DNA of 64,000 nucleotides from Chloroflexi bacterium GWB2_49_20 (lineage in GTDB: Bacteria; Chloroflexota; Anaerolineae; Anaerolineales; Villigracilaceae): positions 1 to 64,000 of the forward strand of contig MGMF01000022.1 of NCBI GenBank assembly GCA_001796335.1. Reading direction: 5' to 3'. Under the pieces are notes generated by a model, which worked only from the letters and a program-made list of their open reading frames with translations, made no database searches and was not told the DNA's origin. Every line of letters begins with the position of its first letter. The stretch's first letter is position 1. Positions 1 through 7,294 of the stretch are shown here, one piece after another. The position numbers were made by a program, and so were the translations under genes.

Positions 1-93
1 GTGCCGATCGCCCTGGAACAAGGGCAGAATTTCGCCATCCGTGAAGGCGGTCTGACCGTCGGCGCCGGTGTGGTCACCAAGATATTAGAATAG
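1..93 (+). CDS. tuf: Elongation factor Tu, C-terminal end (partial)
   Basis: The first 30 codons read as the extreme C-terminus of EF-Tu: [17 protein letters not shown] followed by [11 protein letters not shown] and a stop. This is the beta-barrel domain 3 tail that closes on aminoacyl-tRNA. The start lies outside the window. The gene sits 12 bp before rpmG, the classical tuf-rpmG-secE-nusG order, and is probably cotranscribed with it. The tail is too conserved to be anything else, although tufA and tufB copies could not be told apart. Confidence 0.93.
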   Translation: MPIALEQGQNFAIREGGLTVGAGVVTKILE

Positions 94-105
94 GTCGTAA
101 AAAGA

Positions 106-276
106 ATGGCAACCAAGAAAAAAGGCATCCGCCCAGTAGTCACACTGGCTTGCAATGATTGCAAGGAACGCAACTATACTACCGAGAAAAACCGTCGTAA
201 CGATCCTGGCAGAATGGAATTGGAAAAGTACTGCCCACGTTGCAAGAAACACACGGAACATCGCGAAACCAAATAA
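106..276 (+). CDS. rpmG: 50S ribosomal protein L33
   Basis: This 56-residue basic protein has the L33 signature: two CxxC zinc-ribbon pairs (CNDC near residue 16 and CPRC near residue 45) and the [11 protein letters not shown] segment. L33 binds 23S rRNA near the E site. Four cysteines are present, so this is the zinc-binding C+ form. It lies 12 bp after tuf and is followed by tRNA-Trp and secE, as in many bacteria. No strong Shine-Dalgarno is visible beyond the purine run AAAAAG before the ATG. Confidence 0.95.
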   Translation: MATKKKGIRPVVTLACNDCKERNYTTEKNRRNDPGRMELEKYCPRCKKHTEHRETK

Positions 277-312
277 CACCTGGTCAGGGACTAATCCCCC
301 TGGCCAGTACTT

Positions 313-385
313 AGGCCAGTAGCTCAATTGGTAGAGCTCTCGTCTCCAAAACGAGTGGTTGTGGGTTCAAGTCCTGCCTGGCCTG
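313..385 (+). tRNA. trnW: tRNA-Trp (anticodon CCA)
   Basis: The sequence folds into a complete cloverleaf. The acceptor arms are AGGCCAG (313-319) and CTGGCCT (378-384), with discriminator G385. The D-arm is AGCTC...GAGCT, the anticodon stem is CTCGT/ACGAG around the loop CTCCAAA (anticodon CCA), and the T-arm contains GGTTCAAGTCC-type sequence. No CCA is encoded. It lies between rpmG and secE, so it is probably processed from the same primary transcript. Confidence 0.95.
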
Positions 386-465
386 TTTTCGATAACGCCG
401 TCCTCCCCTTTGCGGGGGATGCAATCGAGATGGCGTATTAATCGTCAGGAAACAAGGAGTTGCTC

Positions 466-690
466 TTGGCTGAAAAAGTTGAGAAGAAGAAAGCTGCAAA
501 GAAACCGAATGCCATCTCACGCTTCGTGCGCGAGACGGTTGGTGAACTACGCAAAGTATCATGGCCCACCCGCGCGGAGGCCATAAACCTGACCATCATT
601 GTTTTGATCGTTATGGTTGCAACCAGCATCTTCCTGTATACTGTGGATATCATGGCTGCACGTCTGCTGACTCTCATGGTTGGCATGTAA
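466..690 (+). CDS. secE: Protein translocase subunit SecE
   Basis: This is a 74-residue single-span SecE. It has a Lys-rich N-terminus, the amphipathic SRFVRETVGELRKVSWPTR element that clamps SecY, and one transmembrane helix (roughly residues 42-64, LTIIVLIVMVATSIFLY). I chose TTG at 466 because AAGGAG (454-459) lies 6 nt upstream. A TTG at 460 abuts the same ribosome-binding site and is unlikely. The gene is followed by nusG at 43 bp spacing, the usual secE-nusG pair. It acts at the inner membrane in the SecYEG channel. Confidence 0.93.
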   Translation: MAEKVEKKKAAKKPNAISRFVRETVGELRKVSWPTRAEAINLTIIVLIVMVATSIFLYTVDIMAARLLTLMVGM

Positions 691-732
691 TCCAAAGTTT
701 TGGAACTGGTGGTATTTTAGCCGAGGAATCGA

Positions 733-1410
733 ATGAATATGCAAGACCCGGAAGAGCAAATCGAAGAACCCATGGAATCTGAAGCGTATGAATCGCCTTC
801 GGACGAGCCTGTTTTAAGCGAGGCCGACAGCCATTATTCTCCTCCCGAGATCCCAGGTGAATTGACTCCTGCTGAACCAGCAGAAGACCAACTGCTATGG
901 TATGTGATTCACTGCTACTCCGGCTATGAAAACAAGGTTCGTCACAATCTTGAGCAACGCATTGAAACCATGGGCATGAAAGACAAGGTTTTTGACGTGG
1001 TTGTACCCACTGAGGAAGAGATAGAAGTGCGGGACGGCAAGCGCCGCACGGTGGAACGCCATATTTTCCCCGGTTATGTGCTGGTTAATATGGTGCTTAC
1101 CGAGGAATCCTGGTTTGTGGTGCGCAATACCCCTGGAGTGACCGGTTTCGTGGGAATGGGCCAGCTGCCCACTCCCCTGCGCCCGGAGGAAGTATCCCAG
1201 ATCATCAAGCGTATGGAAGCCGATTCCCCAACCGTCAAGGTTACATTCAAAGTTGGTGAACGCGTCCGTATCGTGGATGGACCCTTCAATGATTTCCGTG
1301 GTCTTGTCTCGGAGATCGACATGGAGAAGAACAAAGTACGTATCATGGTCAGTTTTTTCGGGCGTGAAACTCCCGTTGAACTGGATTTTTTACAAGTTGA
1401 GAAAGCGTAA
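733..1410 (+). CDS. nusG: Transcription termination/antitermination protein NusG
   Basis: The protein has 225 residues. The NGN domain begins near residue 55 (WYVIHCYSGYENKVRHNL), and the KOW domain lies at about 172-225 (VGERVRIVDGPFNDFRGLVS). Ahead of the NGN domain is an acidic, Pro/Glu-rich extension of about 54 residues that E. coli NusG lacks. NusG binds RNA polymerase and modulates pausing, Rho action and coupling to ribosomes. The gene follows secE and precedes rplK. An ATG two codons further in (MQDPEE) is a possible alternative start. Confidence 0.94.
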   Translation: MNMQDPEEQIEEPMESEAYESPSDEPVLSEADSHYSPPEIPGELTPAEPAEDQLLWYVIHCYSGYENKVRHNLEQRIETMGMKDKVFDVVVPTEEEIEVRDGKRRTVERHIFPGYVLVNMVLTEESWFVVRNTPGVTGFVGMGQLPTPLRPEEVSQIIKRMEADSPTVKVTFKVGERVRIVDGPFNDFRGLVSEIDMEKNKVRIMVSFFGRETPVELDFLQVEKA

Positions 1411-1431
1411 CAGGTGAACCCAGCCTGCAGC

Positions 1432-1466
1432 GTGGGAGGGTGACCCGTTTCACCCGCTAAAACCAC
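1432..1466 (+). ncRNA. L1-type r-protein leader hairpin before rplK
   Basis: Between nusG and rplK, GTGG(GAGG) at 1432 onward pairs with CCAC at 1463-1466. The inner stem GGGTGA (1438-1443)/TCACCC (1450-1455) lies inside it. The GTGGGAG...ACCAC frame resembles the L1-binding stalk of 23S rRNA, which r-protein L1 recognises. It ends just before the AAAGGAG ribosome-binding site of rplK, so bound L1 would block initiation. That function is inferred from the known L1 feedback loop. A second copy precedes rplA. Confidence 0.75.
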
Positions 1467-1481
1467 AAAGGAGATGAAACA

Positions 1482-1907
1482 GTGGCAAAGAAAATTAAAG
1501 CAATGGTAAGACTGCAGATCGAGGCCGGGAAGGCCAATCCTGCACCGCCAATTGGCCCGGCACTGGCCGGACATGGCATCAATATTATGCAATTCTGCAA
1601 GGAATACAACGCCCGTACTTCCAATAGACCGGGCGAGGTACTACCGGCAGAGATCACTGTCTATACAGACAGCTCATTTACCTTCGTCCTCAAAACACCG
1701 CCTGCCCCGGTGCTACTGCGTAAAGCTGCTGGCATTGGCAAGGGTTCGTCTGTTCCCAACAAGGAAAAAGTCGGTAAGGTGACCCGTGCCCAGGTTCGTG
1801 AGATCGCCGAATTGAAGATGAAAGACCTGAACGCCATCAACCTTGAAGACGCCATGCTTCAAATTGAGGGCACTGCCCGCAGTATGGGAATTACCGTCGA
1901 CGATTAA
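1482..1907 (+). CDS. rplK: 50S ribosomal protein L11
   Basis: This 141-residue protein matches L11 along its length: the N-terminal helicase-like domain with the [20 protein letters not shown] proline-rich segment and the C-terminal rRNA-binding domain ending [11 protein letters not shown]11 forms the GTPase-associated centre with the L10-L7/L12 stalk. The start is GTG at 1482, with AAAGGAG nine bases upstream. The gene is flanked on both sides by matching L1-type hairpins, which suggests feedback by the product of the next gene. Confidence 0.96.
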   Translation: MAKKIKAMVRLQIEAGKANPAPPIGPALAGHGINIMQFCKEYNARTSNRPGEVLPAEITVYTDSSFTFVLKTPPAPVLLRKAAGIGKGSSVPNKEKVGKVTRAQVREIAELKMKDLNAINLEDAMLQIEGTARSMGITVDD

Positions 1908-1911
1908 ACCT

Positions 1912-1944
1912 GTGGGAGGGCTGTTTTCAGCCCGCTTGCACCAC
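1912..1944 (+). ncRNA. L1-type r-protein leader hairpin before rplA
   Basis: This is a second copy of the element before rplK. GTGGGAGGG (1912-1920) is followed by the stem GGGCTG (1918-1923)/CAGCCC (1928-1933) and closes with ACCAC (1940-1944), directly ahead of AAAGGAGA and the rplA start. The inner stem differs from the first copy by compensated pairs (GGGTGA/TCACCC versus GGGCTG/CAGCCC), so base pairing rather than sequence is kept. This supports a functional RNA. L1 (the rplA product) is the likely ligand. Confidence 0.75.
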
Positions 1945-1956
1945 AAAGGAGAGAAC

Positions 1957-2679
1957 ATGTCCAAGCACGGAAAGAAATACATGGCCGCACTGGCCAAAAT
2001 CGAATTAGATAAAGGCTACTCCCCCAGCGAAGCAGTTGCGCTGGCAAAAGAAACTTCCACCACCAAGTTTGATGCCACGGTAGAGTTACATCTCAACATG
2101 GGGCTGGATCCCCGCCAGGCAGATCAGTTGGTGCGTGATGTGGTTGTTTTACCGCACGGGCTGGGAAAATCGGTGCGTGTGCTCGTCTTTGCCGAAGGTG
2201 AAGGTGCAACCCTGGCCCGCCAGGCTGGTGCCGATGCCGTAGCTGATGACGATGAAACCCTTGCCAAGATCCAGGCTGGATGGACCGATTTTGATGTGGC
2301 TATTTCCACACCTGATATGATGGGCAAAGTGGGTAAATTGGGGCGTGTGCTCGGCCCGCGCGGTCTGATGCCCAACCCCAAGGCTGGCACGGTTGTACCA
2401 GCCAACGACATGGAACGAGCCGTCAAGGAAGCCAAGGCCGGGCGTGTGGAATTCCGCCTGGACAAGACCGCCAACATTCACTGTCCGATAGGCAAGGTTT
2501 CTTTTGATGAGAAACAACTTTTCGAAAACCTGGCTGCACTGATGGAAGCTATCAAGAGAGCCAAACCACCTGCGGCCAAAGGTAACTACATCAAGCATGT
2601 TACATTGACTACAACGATGGGACCTGGCATCAAGATTGACTTATCGCAGGTTCAGTCGATGGAAGTAATCGAACAGTAA
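1957..2679 (+). CDS. rplA: 50S ribosomal protein L1
   Basis: The protein has 240 residues and is full length. Its hallmark is [16 protein letters not shown] (around residue 130), followed by [21 protein letters not shown]1 forms the mobile stalk at the E site and represses its own operon by binding a stalk-like mRNA structure. I chose ATG 1957, after AAAGGAG at 1945-1951. An upstream in-frame ATG at 1843 lies inside rplK and would add 38 unrelated residues. Two L1-type hairpins lie upstream, at 1432 and 1912. Confidence 0.96.
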   Translation: MSKHGKKYMAALAKIELDKGYSPSEAVALAKETSTTKFDATVELHLNMGLDPRQADQLVRDVVVLPHGLGKSVRVLVFAEGEGATLARQAGADAVADDDETLAKIQAGWTDFDVAISTPDMMGKVGKLGRVLGPRGLMPNPKAGTVVPANDMERAVKEAKAGRVEFRLDKTANIHCPIGKVSFDEKQLFENLAALMEAIKRAKPPAAKGNYIKHVTLTTTMGPGIKIDLSQVQSMEVIEQ

Positions 2680-2712
2680 TATTCGTACCTTTGAACAATT
2701 AAATACTTCACC

Positions 2713-2869
2713 GAAGACAGCAGGTGCCCCAGATCCATACCCGGGACTTAATGACCTGCCCAGGATGAAGACTTGCATGACAAAGTCCCAATGGGACGCA
2801 TGCCCTTAAACGGGATGATATTGTCAAATTTTGAAAGTCTTTGCCTGGTACACGGGTAAAGACTTTTTT
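2713..2869 (+). ncRNA. L10 (rplJ) leader with intrinsic attenuator
   Basis: The 270 bp between rplA and rplJ carry the L10-leader hallmarks. GAAGACAGCAGGTG is followed by the pairing GCAGGT (2720-2725)/ACCTGC (2754-2759), with CTTAATGACCTGCC in the 3' arm. Further on, AGTCTTTGCC (2836-2845) pairs with GGTAAAGACT (2855-2864), with one G-U pair, and runs into six T's (2864-2869): a rho-independent terminator before rplJ. The L10-(L12)4 complex probably controls rplJL through this leader. The attenuator role is inferred. Confidence 0.82.
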
Positions 2870-2949
2870 GATATCTTTTCAAGAACATGGACGATGCCCC
2901 ATTTTTTTTGAGAGGATATACCTTGAAAATAGAAAGGAGGTGATATTCT

Positions 2950-3486
2950 TTGGCTCTATCAAAACAAGAAAAAGAAACCATTCTGGCGCAGTACCAGGAG
3001 TGGTTGGACAAAAGCGTTGCTCTCGTTCTGGTGGAATACACCGGAGTGAATATGAATGCTCTGGATTTAATCCGTTCTAAAGTTCGTGAAGCCGGTGGCG
3101 AATTTCATGTACTTAAGAACACCCTGGCCAAGCGCGCACTCGATGCCGCTGGAATGCCAGTAGAACCTGATTACCTTGAGAACAGTACCGCAGTGGGATT
3201 TGCCTTTGCAGATGCCGCTGGTGTTGCCAAGGCCCTTGCTGAATTCGACAAGAGTATGGATGCTGTCAAGATTAAAGGCGGCTACCTGGGCAAGCAGGTT
3301 CTCAGTATCAGTGACGTAAAAGCTCTGGCCGATCTGCCGCCGCTTCCAGTCGTACGCGCAAAATTGCTGGGAACAATCCTGGCTCCGGCTGGTAAACTAG
3401 CGCGTACTTTGGCTGAACCTGGTCGCCAGGTTGCAGCTGTTATCAATGCGTTTGCTGAAAAAAATGCTGCCTCTGTGGCAGCATAA
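2950..3486 (+). CDS. rplJ: 50S ribosomal protein L10
   Basis: This 178-residue L10 has the N-terminal rRNA-binding domain (ALSKQEKETILAQYQEWLDK, then FHVLKNTLAKRAL) and a helical C-terminal tail that holds L7/L12 dimers. It starts at TTG 2950 behind a strong AAAGGAGGTGAT (2933-2944). It is preceded by an L10 leader and followed 40 bp later by rplL, so stalk stoichiometry is controlled in one unit. The C-terminal helix is Ala-rich and of ordinary length. Confidence 0.95.
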   Translation: MALSKQEKETILAQYQEWLDKSVALVLVEYTGVNMNALDLIRSKVREAGGEFHVLKNTLAKRALDAAGMPVEPDYLENSTAVGFAFADAAGVAKALAEFDKSMDAVKIKGGYLGKQVLSISDVKALADLPPLPVVRAKLLGTILAPAGKLARTLAEPGRQVAAVINAFAEKNAASVAA

Positions 3487-3526
3487 TCCACAAAAAAAAG
3501 TTTTTATATGAAATAAGGAGTTTGAA

Positions 3527-3904
3527 ATGGCTAATATTGAAAAATTGGTTGAAGAGTTGGGTAAGCTGAGTATCATTGAAGCTGCTGAACTGGTTAAGAA
3601 ACTTGAAGAAGCCTGGGGTGTTTCCGCTGCTGCACCCGTAGCAGTCGCTGCTTCCGGTGCTGCACCAGCTGCTACTGAAGCGGTTGAAGAAAAGACCGAG
3701 TTTGACGTGGTCATCAAGGAAGCCGGCCCGAAGAAGATCGAGGTCATCAAGGCTATCCGCCAGTTGACCAATCTTGGCCTGGGTGAAGCCAAAACCATGG
3801 CGGAGACCGCCGGTGGTGTGGTTATGGCTCAGGTCGGCAAAGATGCCGCCAATGATGCCAAGAAGAAGTTAGAAGAAGCTGGCGCCACGGTAGTGTTGCA
3901 ATAA
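3527..3904 (+). CDS. rplL: 50S ribosomal protein L7/L12
   Basis: The protein has 125 residues. Residues 1-30 form the dimerisation domain ([25 protein letters not shown]). An Ala/Val/Pro hinge follows, then the globular C-terminal domain ([30 protein letters not shown]). It recruits translational GTPases. A Shine-Dalgarno AAGGAG precedes the ATG. It is the last gene of the cluster and is followed by a strong terminator at 3938. Confidence 0.96.
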   Translation: MANIEKLVEELGKLSIIEAAELVKKLEEAWGVSAAAPVAVAASGAAPAATEAVEEKTEFDVVIKEAGPKKIEVIKAIRQLTNLGLGEAKTMAETAGGVVMAQVGKDAANDAKKKLEEAGATVVLQ

Positions 3905-3937
3905 TAACATTTACCAACTTAAACCAATAAACGAACC

Positions 3938-3971
3938 GGCGGCTCAGGAATCGAGTCGCCAGTTTTTTTTT
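3938..3971 (+). terminator. Rho-independent terminator after rplL
   Basis: The perfect 8-bp stem GGCGGCTC (3938-3945)/GAGTCGCC (3953-3960) is followed by AG and nine T's. It ends the ribosomal protein transcript. Confidence 0.92.
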
Positions 3972-4005
3972 CTTAATTTAATAAGGCGTTATGCACTTCA
4001 GGTTA

Positions 4006-4054
4006 ATTCGGGGGTGTGGTGGGCGGGTGAAACCCGCCCACCACACCCCCGAAT
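4006..4054. repeat. Perfect 23-bp palindrome with GAA loop
   Basis: ATTCGGGGGTGTGGTGGGCG plus GGT (4006-4028) is exactly complementary to 4032-4054, with the three-base loop GAA. No T-run follows on either strand, so it is not a simple terminator. It lies between the rplL terminator and the 3' end of a minus-strand gene. The outer GGGGGTGTG...CACACCCCC core is shared with the palindrome at 49278. I infer a dispersed REP-like or non-autonomous mobile palindrome. Confidence 0.8.
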
Positions 4055-4071
4055 CCTTTCCGCAGATATTC

Positions 4072-4296
4072 TTAACCTTGAAATGGATCGTAACCAGGAT
4101 TGGTGCCAACCCAGATGCAGGCTGGCTGGGCAAATTGGTTGCAGACCATACCTTGTGAGCAGCGGTGTGCGAGCACACGCGGGTGCTGGTCAGGTATGAA
4201 ATCAGCCGGGTAAACAAGCTGGGTTTCAAGAGCCACTTCAAGATCAATATGACTGCAATAACAAGTTTCGCTTACTTCCCAGACGCGTACAGCCAT
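4072..4296 (-). CDS. Small Cys-rich conserved hypothetical protein
   Basis: This is a 74-residue protein of unknown function. Its five cysteines are arranged as CYC near residue 12, HRC near 44, VC near 50 and PAC near 58, with the tail IWVGTNPGYDPFQG. The Cys/His spacing suggests metal binding. I chose the ATG at 4296 because GGAGG lies seven bases ahead of it; an ATG at 4308 overlaps that ribosome-binding site. The protein looks like a short Chloroflexota family I have seen as unannotated, so it is probably real. It stands alone on the minus strand next to the palindrome. Confidence 0.6.
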   Translation of the reverse strand: MAVRVWEVSETCYCSHIDLEVALETQLVYPADFIPDQHPRVLAHRCSQGMVCNQFAQPACIWVGTNPGYDPFQG

Positions 4297-4401
4297 GCCA
4301 GCCTCCATTACGAATATATGCCAGTAAGGGTACCAATAAAATTCCTGCGTGGACTGTTTAATTTTGATGACTTAAATTAATATACCACAAGTTAATTGTA
4401 A

Positions 4402-4797
4402 TTATTTGGGCTGATCTCCGGTAATATCGCGCGCTTCTGCATCCACAACTTCATCCTCACCAGGCACATCTTTCCAGGTGGTGGTAATCACTTTCTCCAG
4501 CGAGAGCACGTGTTCTTCTACAACATACTCCGGGCACAGGCTGATGAAAAGGGATGTACCGATCCAGACAATGGCAGCATCATCCAGAGCGCCAATGACC
4601 GGCAATGCCAGCCCGGAAACCAGGTCGATGGGCGAAACCAGGTATACCAGGGAGGTAATGGGCAATAACTTGAGGAATATGTTGACGCGTTTGTCGGTCA
4701 TTAATAGCCAGATCAGTTTTATATGCCTGATAAAATCTTTTATCAAGCCTCCGTTTTGGGACGGGACCATATTTTTATTCTGTGAATTATTGGACAT
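4402..4797 (-). CDS. DUF1232 (YkvA-like) small membrane protein
   Basis: The protein has 131 residues. The central segment LLPITSLVYLVSPIDLVSGL followed by GALDDAAIVWIG is the DUF1232 signature (SPIDLxP, DD), with two hydrophobic stretches. The N-terminus is polar and the C-terminus acidic (EDEVVDAEARD). The function of the family is unknown. Its start has a GGAG ribosome-binding site. It is monocistronic, with AT-rich flanks, and divergent from the HAD gene at 4944. Confidence 0.85.
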   Translation of the reverse strand: MSNNSQNKNMVPSQNGGLIKDFIRHIKLIWLLMTDKRVNIFLKLLPITSLVYLVSPIDLVSGLALPVIGALDDAAIVWIGTSLFISLCPEYVVEEHVLSLEKVITTTWKDVPGEDEVVDAEARDITGDQPK

Positions 4798-4943
4798 AAT
4801 TTATCTCCTGGCCTATTTATATCAGAAATTTGCAGGTTAAACATACCTTGGAAAAACATTTATCCATTTCATATATACGCTTAAAATGCTGCCAGATTTC
4901 ATTAATTCTAAAAATAACAGGTAAAATACATTGGTGGTGAAAA

Positions 4944-5645
4944 TTGCCGATTGACACAGCACTAGTCCAAGCTTTATGTTTTGATGTGGACGGCACACTC
5001 AGCGATACAGACGATTTGTATATGGAAAGGCTGAGACGTGTTATACAACCATTCCATTTTATTTTTCCCGAGAAAGACACCTCCAAGTTAACCCGCCGGA
5101 TCATCATGGCGGTTGAAGCTCCCGGTAATTTCCTGCTCGGTTTTCCGGATGTGATTGGGCTTGACGATGAGATCTATGCCCTGGTAGACTTCCTGGCTCG
5201 TCACTCCCGCCCAAGCCCTAAAGAGTACCGAGTCATTCCAGGTGTCCGGGAGATGCTGGCAGAGCTAAGCCGTTGCTACCCATTGGCGGTGGTCAGCGCC
5301 CGGGATGAGCGTACCACCCTCAAGTTCTTGGATAGAGCGGGGTTGACCCAATTCTTTCAGTGTATTGCCACGGCACAAACCTGCTCGCATACCAAACCTT
5401 ATCCCAACCCTATCCTATGGGCAGCCCGGAAAATGAATGTGCCGCCCGAAGCCTGCCTAATGGTGGGGGATACCACGGTGGATATACGGGCTGGAAAATC
5501 TGCTGGTACACAAACTGTGGGTGTATTATGTGGTTTTGGAGAACGGGAAGAATTGGTGCGCAAAGGTGCGAATGGCATCCTTGAGACGACAGCTGATCTG
5601 GTGAAGGTGTTGAGTCAGGCTCGATGCAACCAGGAAGTTGGATAG
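4944..5645 (+). CDS. HAD-superfamily hydrolase (phosphatase-like)
   Basis: The protein has 233 residues with all HAD motifs. Motif I is CFDVDGTLSDTDD, motif II lies around VVSARDERTTLKFL, the Lys motif is in HTKPYPNP, and motif III is MVGDTTVDIRAGKSAG. A helical cap lies between motifs I and II, as in phosphoglycolate-phosphatase-like enzymes. The substrate cannot be told. The only in-frame start is TTG 4944; a TGA lies two codons upstream, and a weak GGTGG precedes it. A minus-strand DUF1232 gene is divergent. Confidence 0.82.
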   Translation: MPIDTALVQALCFDVDGTLSDTDDLYMERLRRVIQPFHFIFPEKDTSKLTRRIIMAVEAPGNFLLGFPDVIGLDDEIYALVDFLARHSRPSPKEYRVIPGVREMLAELSRCYPLAVVSARDERTTLKFLDRAGLTQFFQCIATAQTCSHTKPYPNPILWAARKMNVPPEACLMVGDTTVDIRAGKSAGTQTVGVLCGFGEREELVRKGANGILETTADLVKVLSQARCNQEVG

Positions 5646-5692
5646 GCGTATATCTATTAGAAAATTAAGATAAGCAAGCAAGGAGATATTAT

Positions 5693-6547
5693 ATGTACCG
5701 AAAAATTTTACCCGTTATCTTGATCCTGGTATTGGGTGTCAGTGCCTGTGGAGTTTCGTTCGATCTTCCTGTAATAACTCCCGGCCCAACTCAAATCGAC
5801 CCGATCGAAGTACCCCTGCCAGAAAACACGACCGGCTCGACCCGACTTGTGGTCACTTTTGGAGCGGGCGAACTTAATATAACCCCCGGCGCGGATGGGC
5901 TTGTATCCGGCCTGGCAACCTATAATGTGGCTGATTTTAAACCGGAAATCACCAGCAACGCAGGCGGGGTGAATATAACCCAGGGCAGTTATAAACTTAA
6001 TAAGGTGCCGAATTTTGGAAAAGTGATTAATAACTGGGATCTGAAACTTGGAACTGCCCCGATGGATATGGAGATTTTCGCGGGTGCGTACCATGCCAAC
6101 CTGGAACTGGGCAACCTGTCACTGACCAACCTGACGGTTAAAGATGGTGCTTCAGATGTGAACTTGACTTTTTCAGAACCCAACCAGACAGAAATGAACC
6201 TGCTGCGCTACGAAACCGGTGCATCCCAAGTGGTTCTTAAAGGTCTATCAAATGCAAATTTCTCCATGATGGAATTCACGGGTGGTGCAGGCAACTACTC
6301 ACTGGATTTCTCAGGCGTCTTGCAGCGCAATGCCTCAGCCACCATTAATACCGGTTTGGGCAACCTGACCATCTCCATCCCTGAGGCTTTGCCGGTTCAA
6401 TTAACAATTGATGGGAAACTTGCCAACATCAGTATTGGCAGCAACTGGGTAAAAAATGGCAACACCTACACACAAGCAGGAACAGGACCCTTGTTGACTA
6501 TCGTGGTGGAAATCGGCGCGGCCAACCTGGTCGTTACGGATAAGTAG
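5693..6547 (+). CDS. Toast-rack-like lipoprotein
   Basis: The protein has 284 residues. A lipoprotein signal (LPVILILVLGVSAC, lipobox VSAC|G near residue 19) is followed by a Pro-rich linker and a long repetitive beta-rich region: GAGELNITPGADGL, LELGNLSLTNLTV, GAGNYSLDFSG, GLGNLTISIP. This pattern matches the adhesin-like toast-rack/DUF4097 beta-solenoid families of Chloroflexota and Firmicutes. It is probably anchored to the outer face of the membrane. A GGAG ribosome-binding site precedes the ATG. The partner is unknown. Confidence 0.72.
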   Translation: MYRKILPVILILVLGVSACGVSFDLPVITPGPTQIDPIEVPLPENTTGSTRLVVTFGAGELNITPGADGLVSGLATYNVADFKPEITSNAGGVNITQGSYKLNKVPNFGKVINNWDLKLGTAPMDMEIFAGAYHANLELGNLSLTNLTVKDGASDVNLTFSEPNQTEMNLLRYETGASQVVLKGLSNANFSMMEFTGGAGNYSLDFSGVLQRNASATINTGLGNLTISIPEALPVQLTIDGKLANISIGSNWVKNGNTYTQAGTGPLLTIVVEIGAANLVVTDK

Positions 6548-6570
6548 GTCTCCATATATAGTTAGACAAA

Positions 6571-6603
6571 ATCCGCCACCCACAGGTTGGGTGACGGATT
6601 TTT
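6571..6603 (+). terminator. Rho-independent terminator after the lipoprotein
   Basis: ATCCG (6571-6575) pairs with CGGAT (6595-6599) and CACCCA (6577-6582) pairs with TGGGTG (6588-6593), with one C.A mismatch between the two helices. Five T's follow. Confidence 0.88.
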
Positions 6604-6674
6604 ATATTAATAGGTTTAACGTCAGGATCGAGTATTGGGGTATTTATAGGTTTATTTATGAAATTTGGAGTAAA

Positions 6675-6741
6675 AGGTCATATTTCCATTGTGACCTAAA
6701 TCACTTGTTTGTCTGGAGGAATGTATATACAATTATCCAGA
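6675..6741. promoter_or_regulatory. Operator region upstream of Rrf2 gene
   Basis: Three inverted repeats are packed upstream of the Rrf2 start. AGGTCA (6675-6680) and TGACCT (6692-6697) are 11 bp apart. A near-perfect CRP/FNR-family half-site pair, TGTGA (6690-6694)-N6-TCACT (6701-6705), overlaps it. TCTGGA (6712-6717) faces TCCAGA (6736-6741). I infer a CRP/FNR-type input plus possible Rrf2 autoregulation. Which protein binds which repeat cannot be read from the sequence. Confidence 0.5.
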
Positions 6742-6774
6742 TAAATTATATCCATTTTTCAAGAGAGGTTTTTC

Positions 6775-7185
6775 ATGCAAATTACTCGTCAAGCTGATTA
6801 TGCCATTCGAGCAGTACGTTATTTATCCGGTTTAAACCCCAACCAACGTGCAGCCACCAGCCTGGTTGCCAAGGAAGAGCGCATTCCCCCATCCTTTTTA
6901 GCCAAGATCATCTCCCAACTCTCCATAGCTGGATTGCTGCATACCTCACGCGGGGCGCGTGGTGGTGTCTCACTGGCACGCCTACCCAAGGAGATATCCC
7001 TGCTGGATGTCGTGGAGGCAATTGATGGTCCGATCTTTCTGAACGAATGCGTGGCAGAAGCGAGCATGTGCACCTTTGAGGACGACTGCCCTATAAAACC
7101 CATTTGGAGTGACGCCCAGGTGGAGTTGGTGAGCAAACTTAGAGCCACCAAGTTTGACCAGTTCTCCAATGTACATATGAAATAA
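6775..7185 (+). CDS. Rrf2-family transcriptional regulator (Fe-S type)
   Basis: The protein has 136 residues. The N-terminal winged helix starts [20 protein letters not shown] and includes the recognition region [19 protein letters not shown] and the wing [12 protein letters not shown]. It has cysteines at residues 92, 99 and 105 (C-x6-C-x5-C), close to the cluster-ligating triad of IscR and NsrR, so a redox- or NO-sensing Fe-S cluster is likely. AAGAGAGG precedes the ATG. Urocanate hydratase follows after 109 bp. Several inverted repeats lie upstream. Confidence 0.88.
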   Translation: MQITRQADYAIRAVRYLSGLNPNQRAATSLVAKEERIPPSFLAKIISQLSIAGLLHTSRGARGGVSLARLPKEISLLDVVEAIDGPIFLNECVAEASMCTFEDDCPIKPIWSDAQVELVSKLRATKFDQFSNVHMK

Positions 7186-7245
7186 ACGAGTTGATCTAAC
7201 AAGAATTAAATATAAACTTGTCACGTTCCAATTCCCCTCACAGCG

Positions 7246-7251
7246 TATAAT
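7246..7251 (+). promoter_or_regulatory. -10 box TATAAT in front of hutU
   Basis: A consensus TATAAT lies 44 bp before the hutU ATG, in the gap after the Rrf2 gene. It suggests hutU has its own promoter. No convincing -35 box lies at 17 bp (TTGTCA at 7219 is too far away), so an activator may be needed. Confidence 0.45.
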
Positions 7252-7294
7252 AGTTGTGAGGGATTGTTTAATATTATATAGTAGGAGAAGATCC

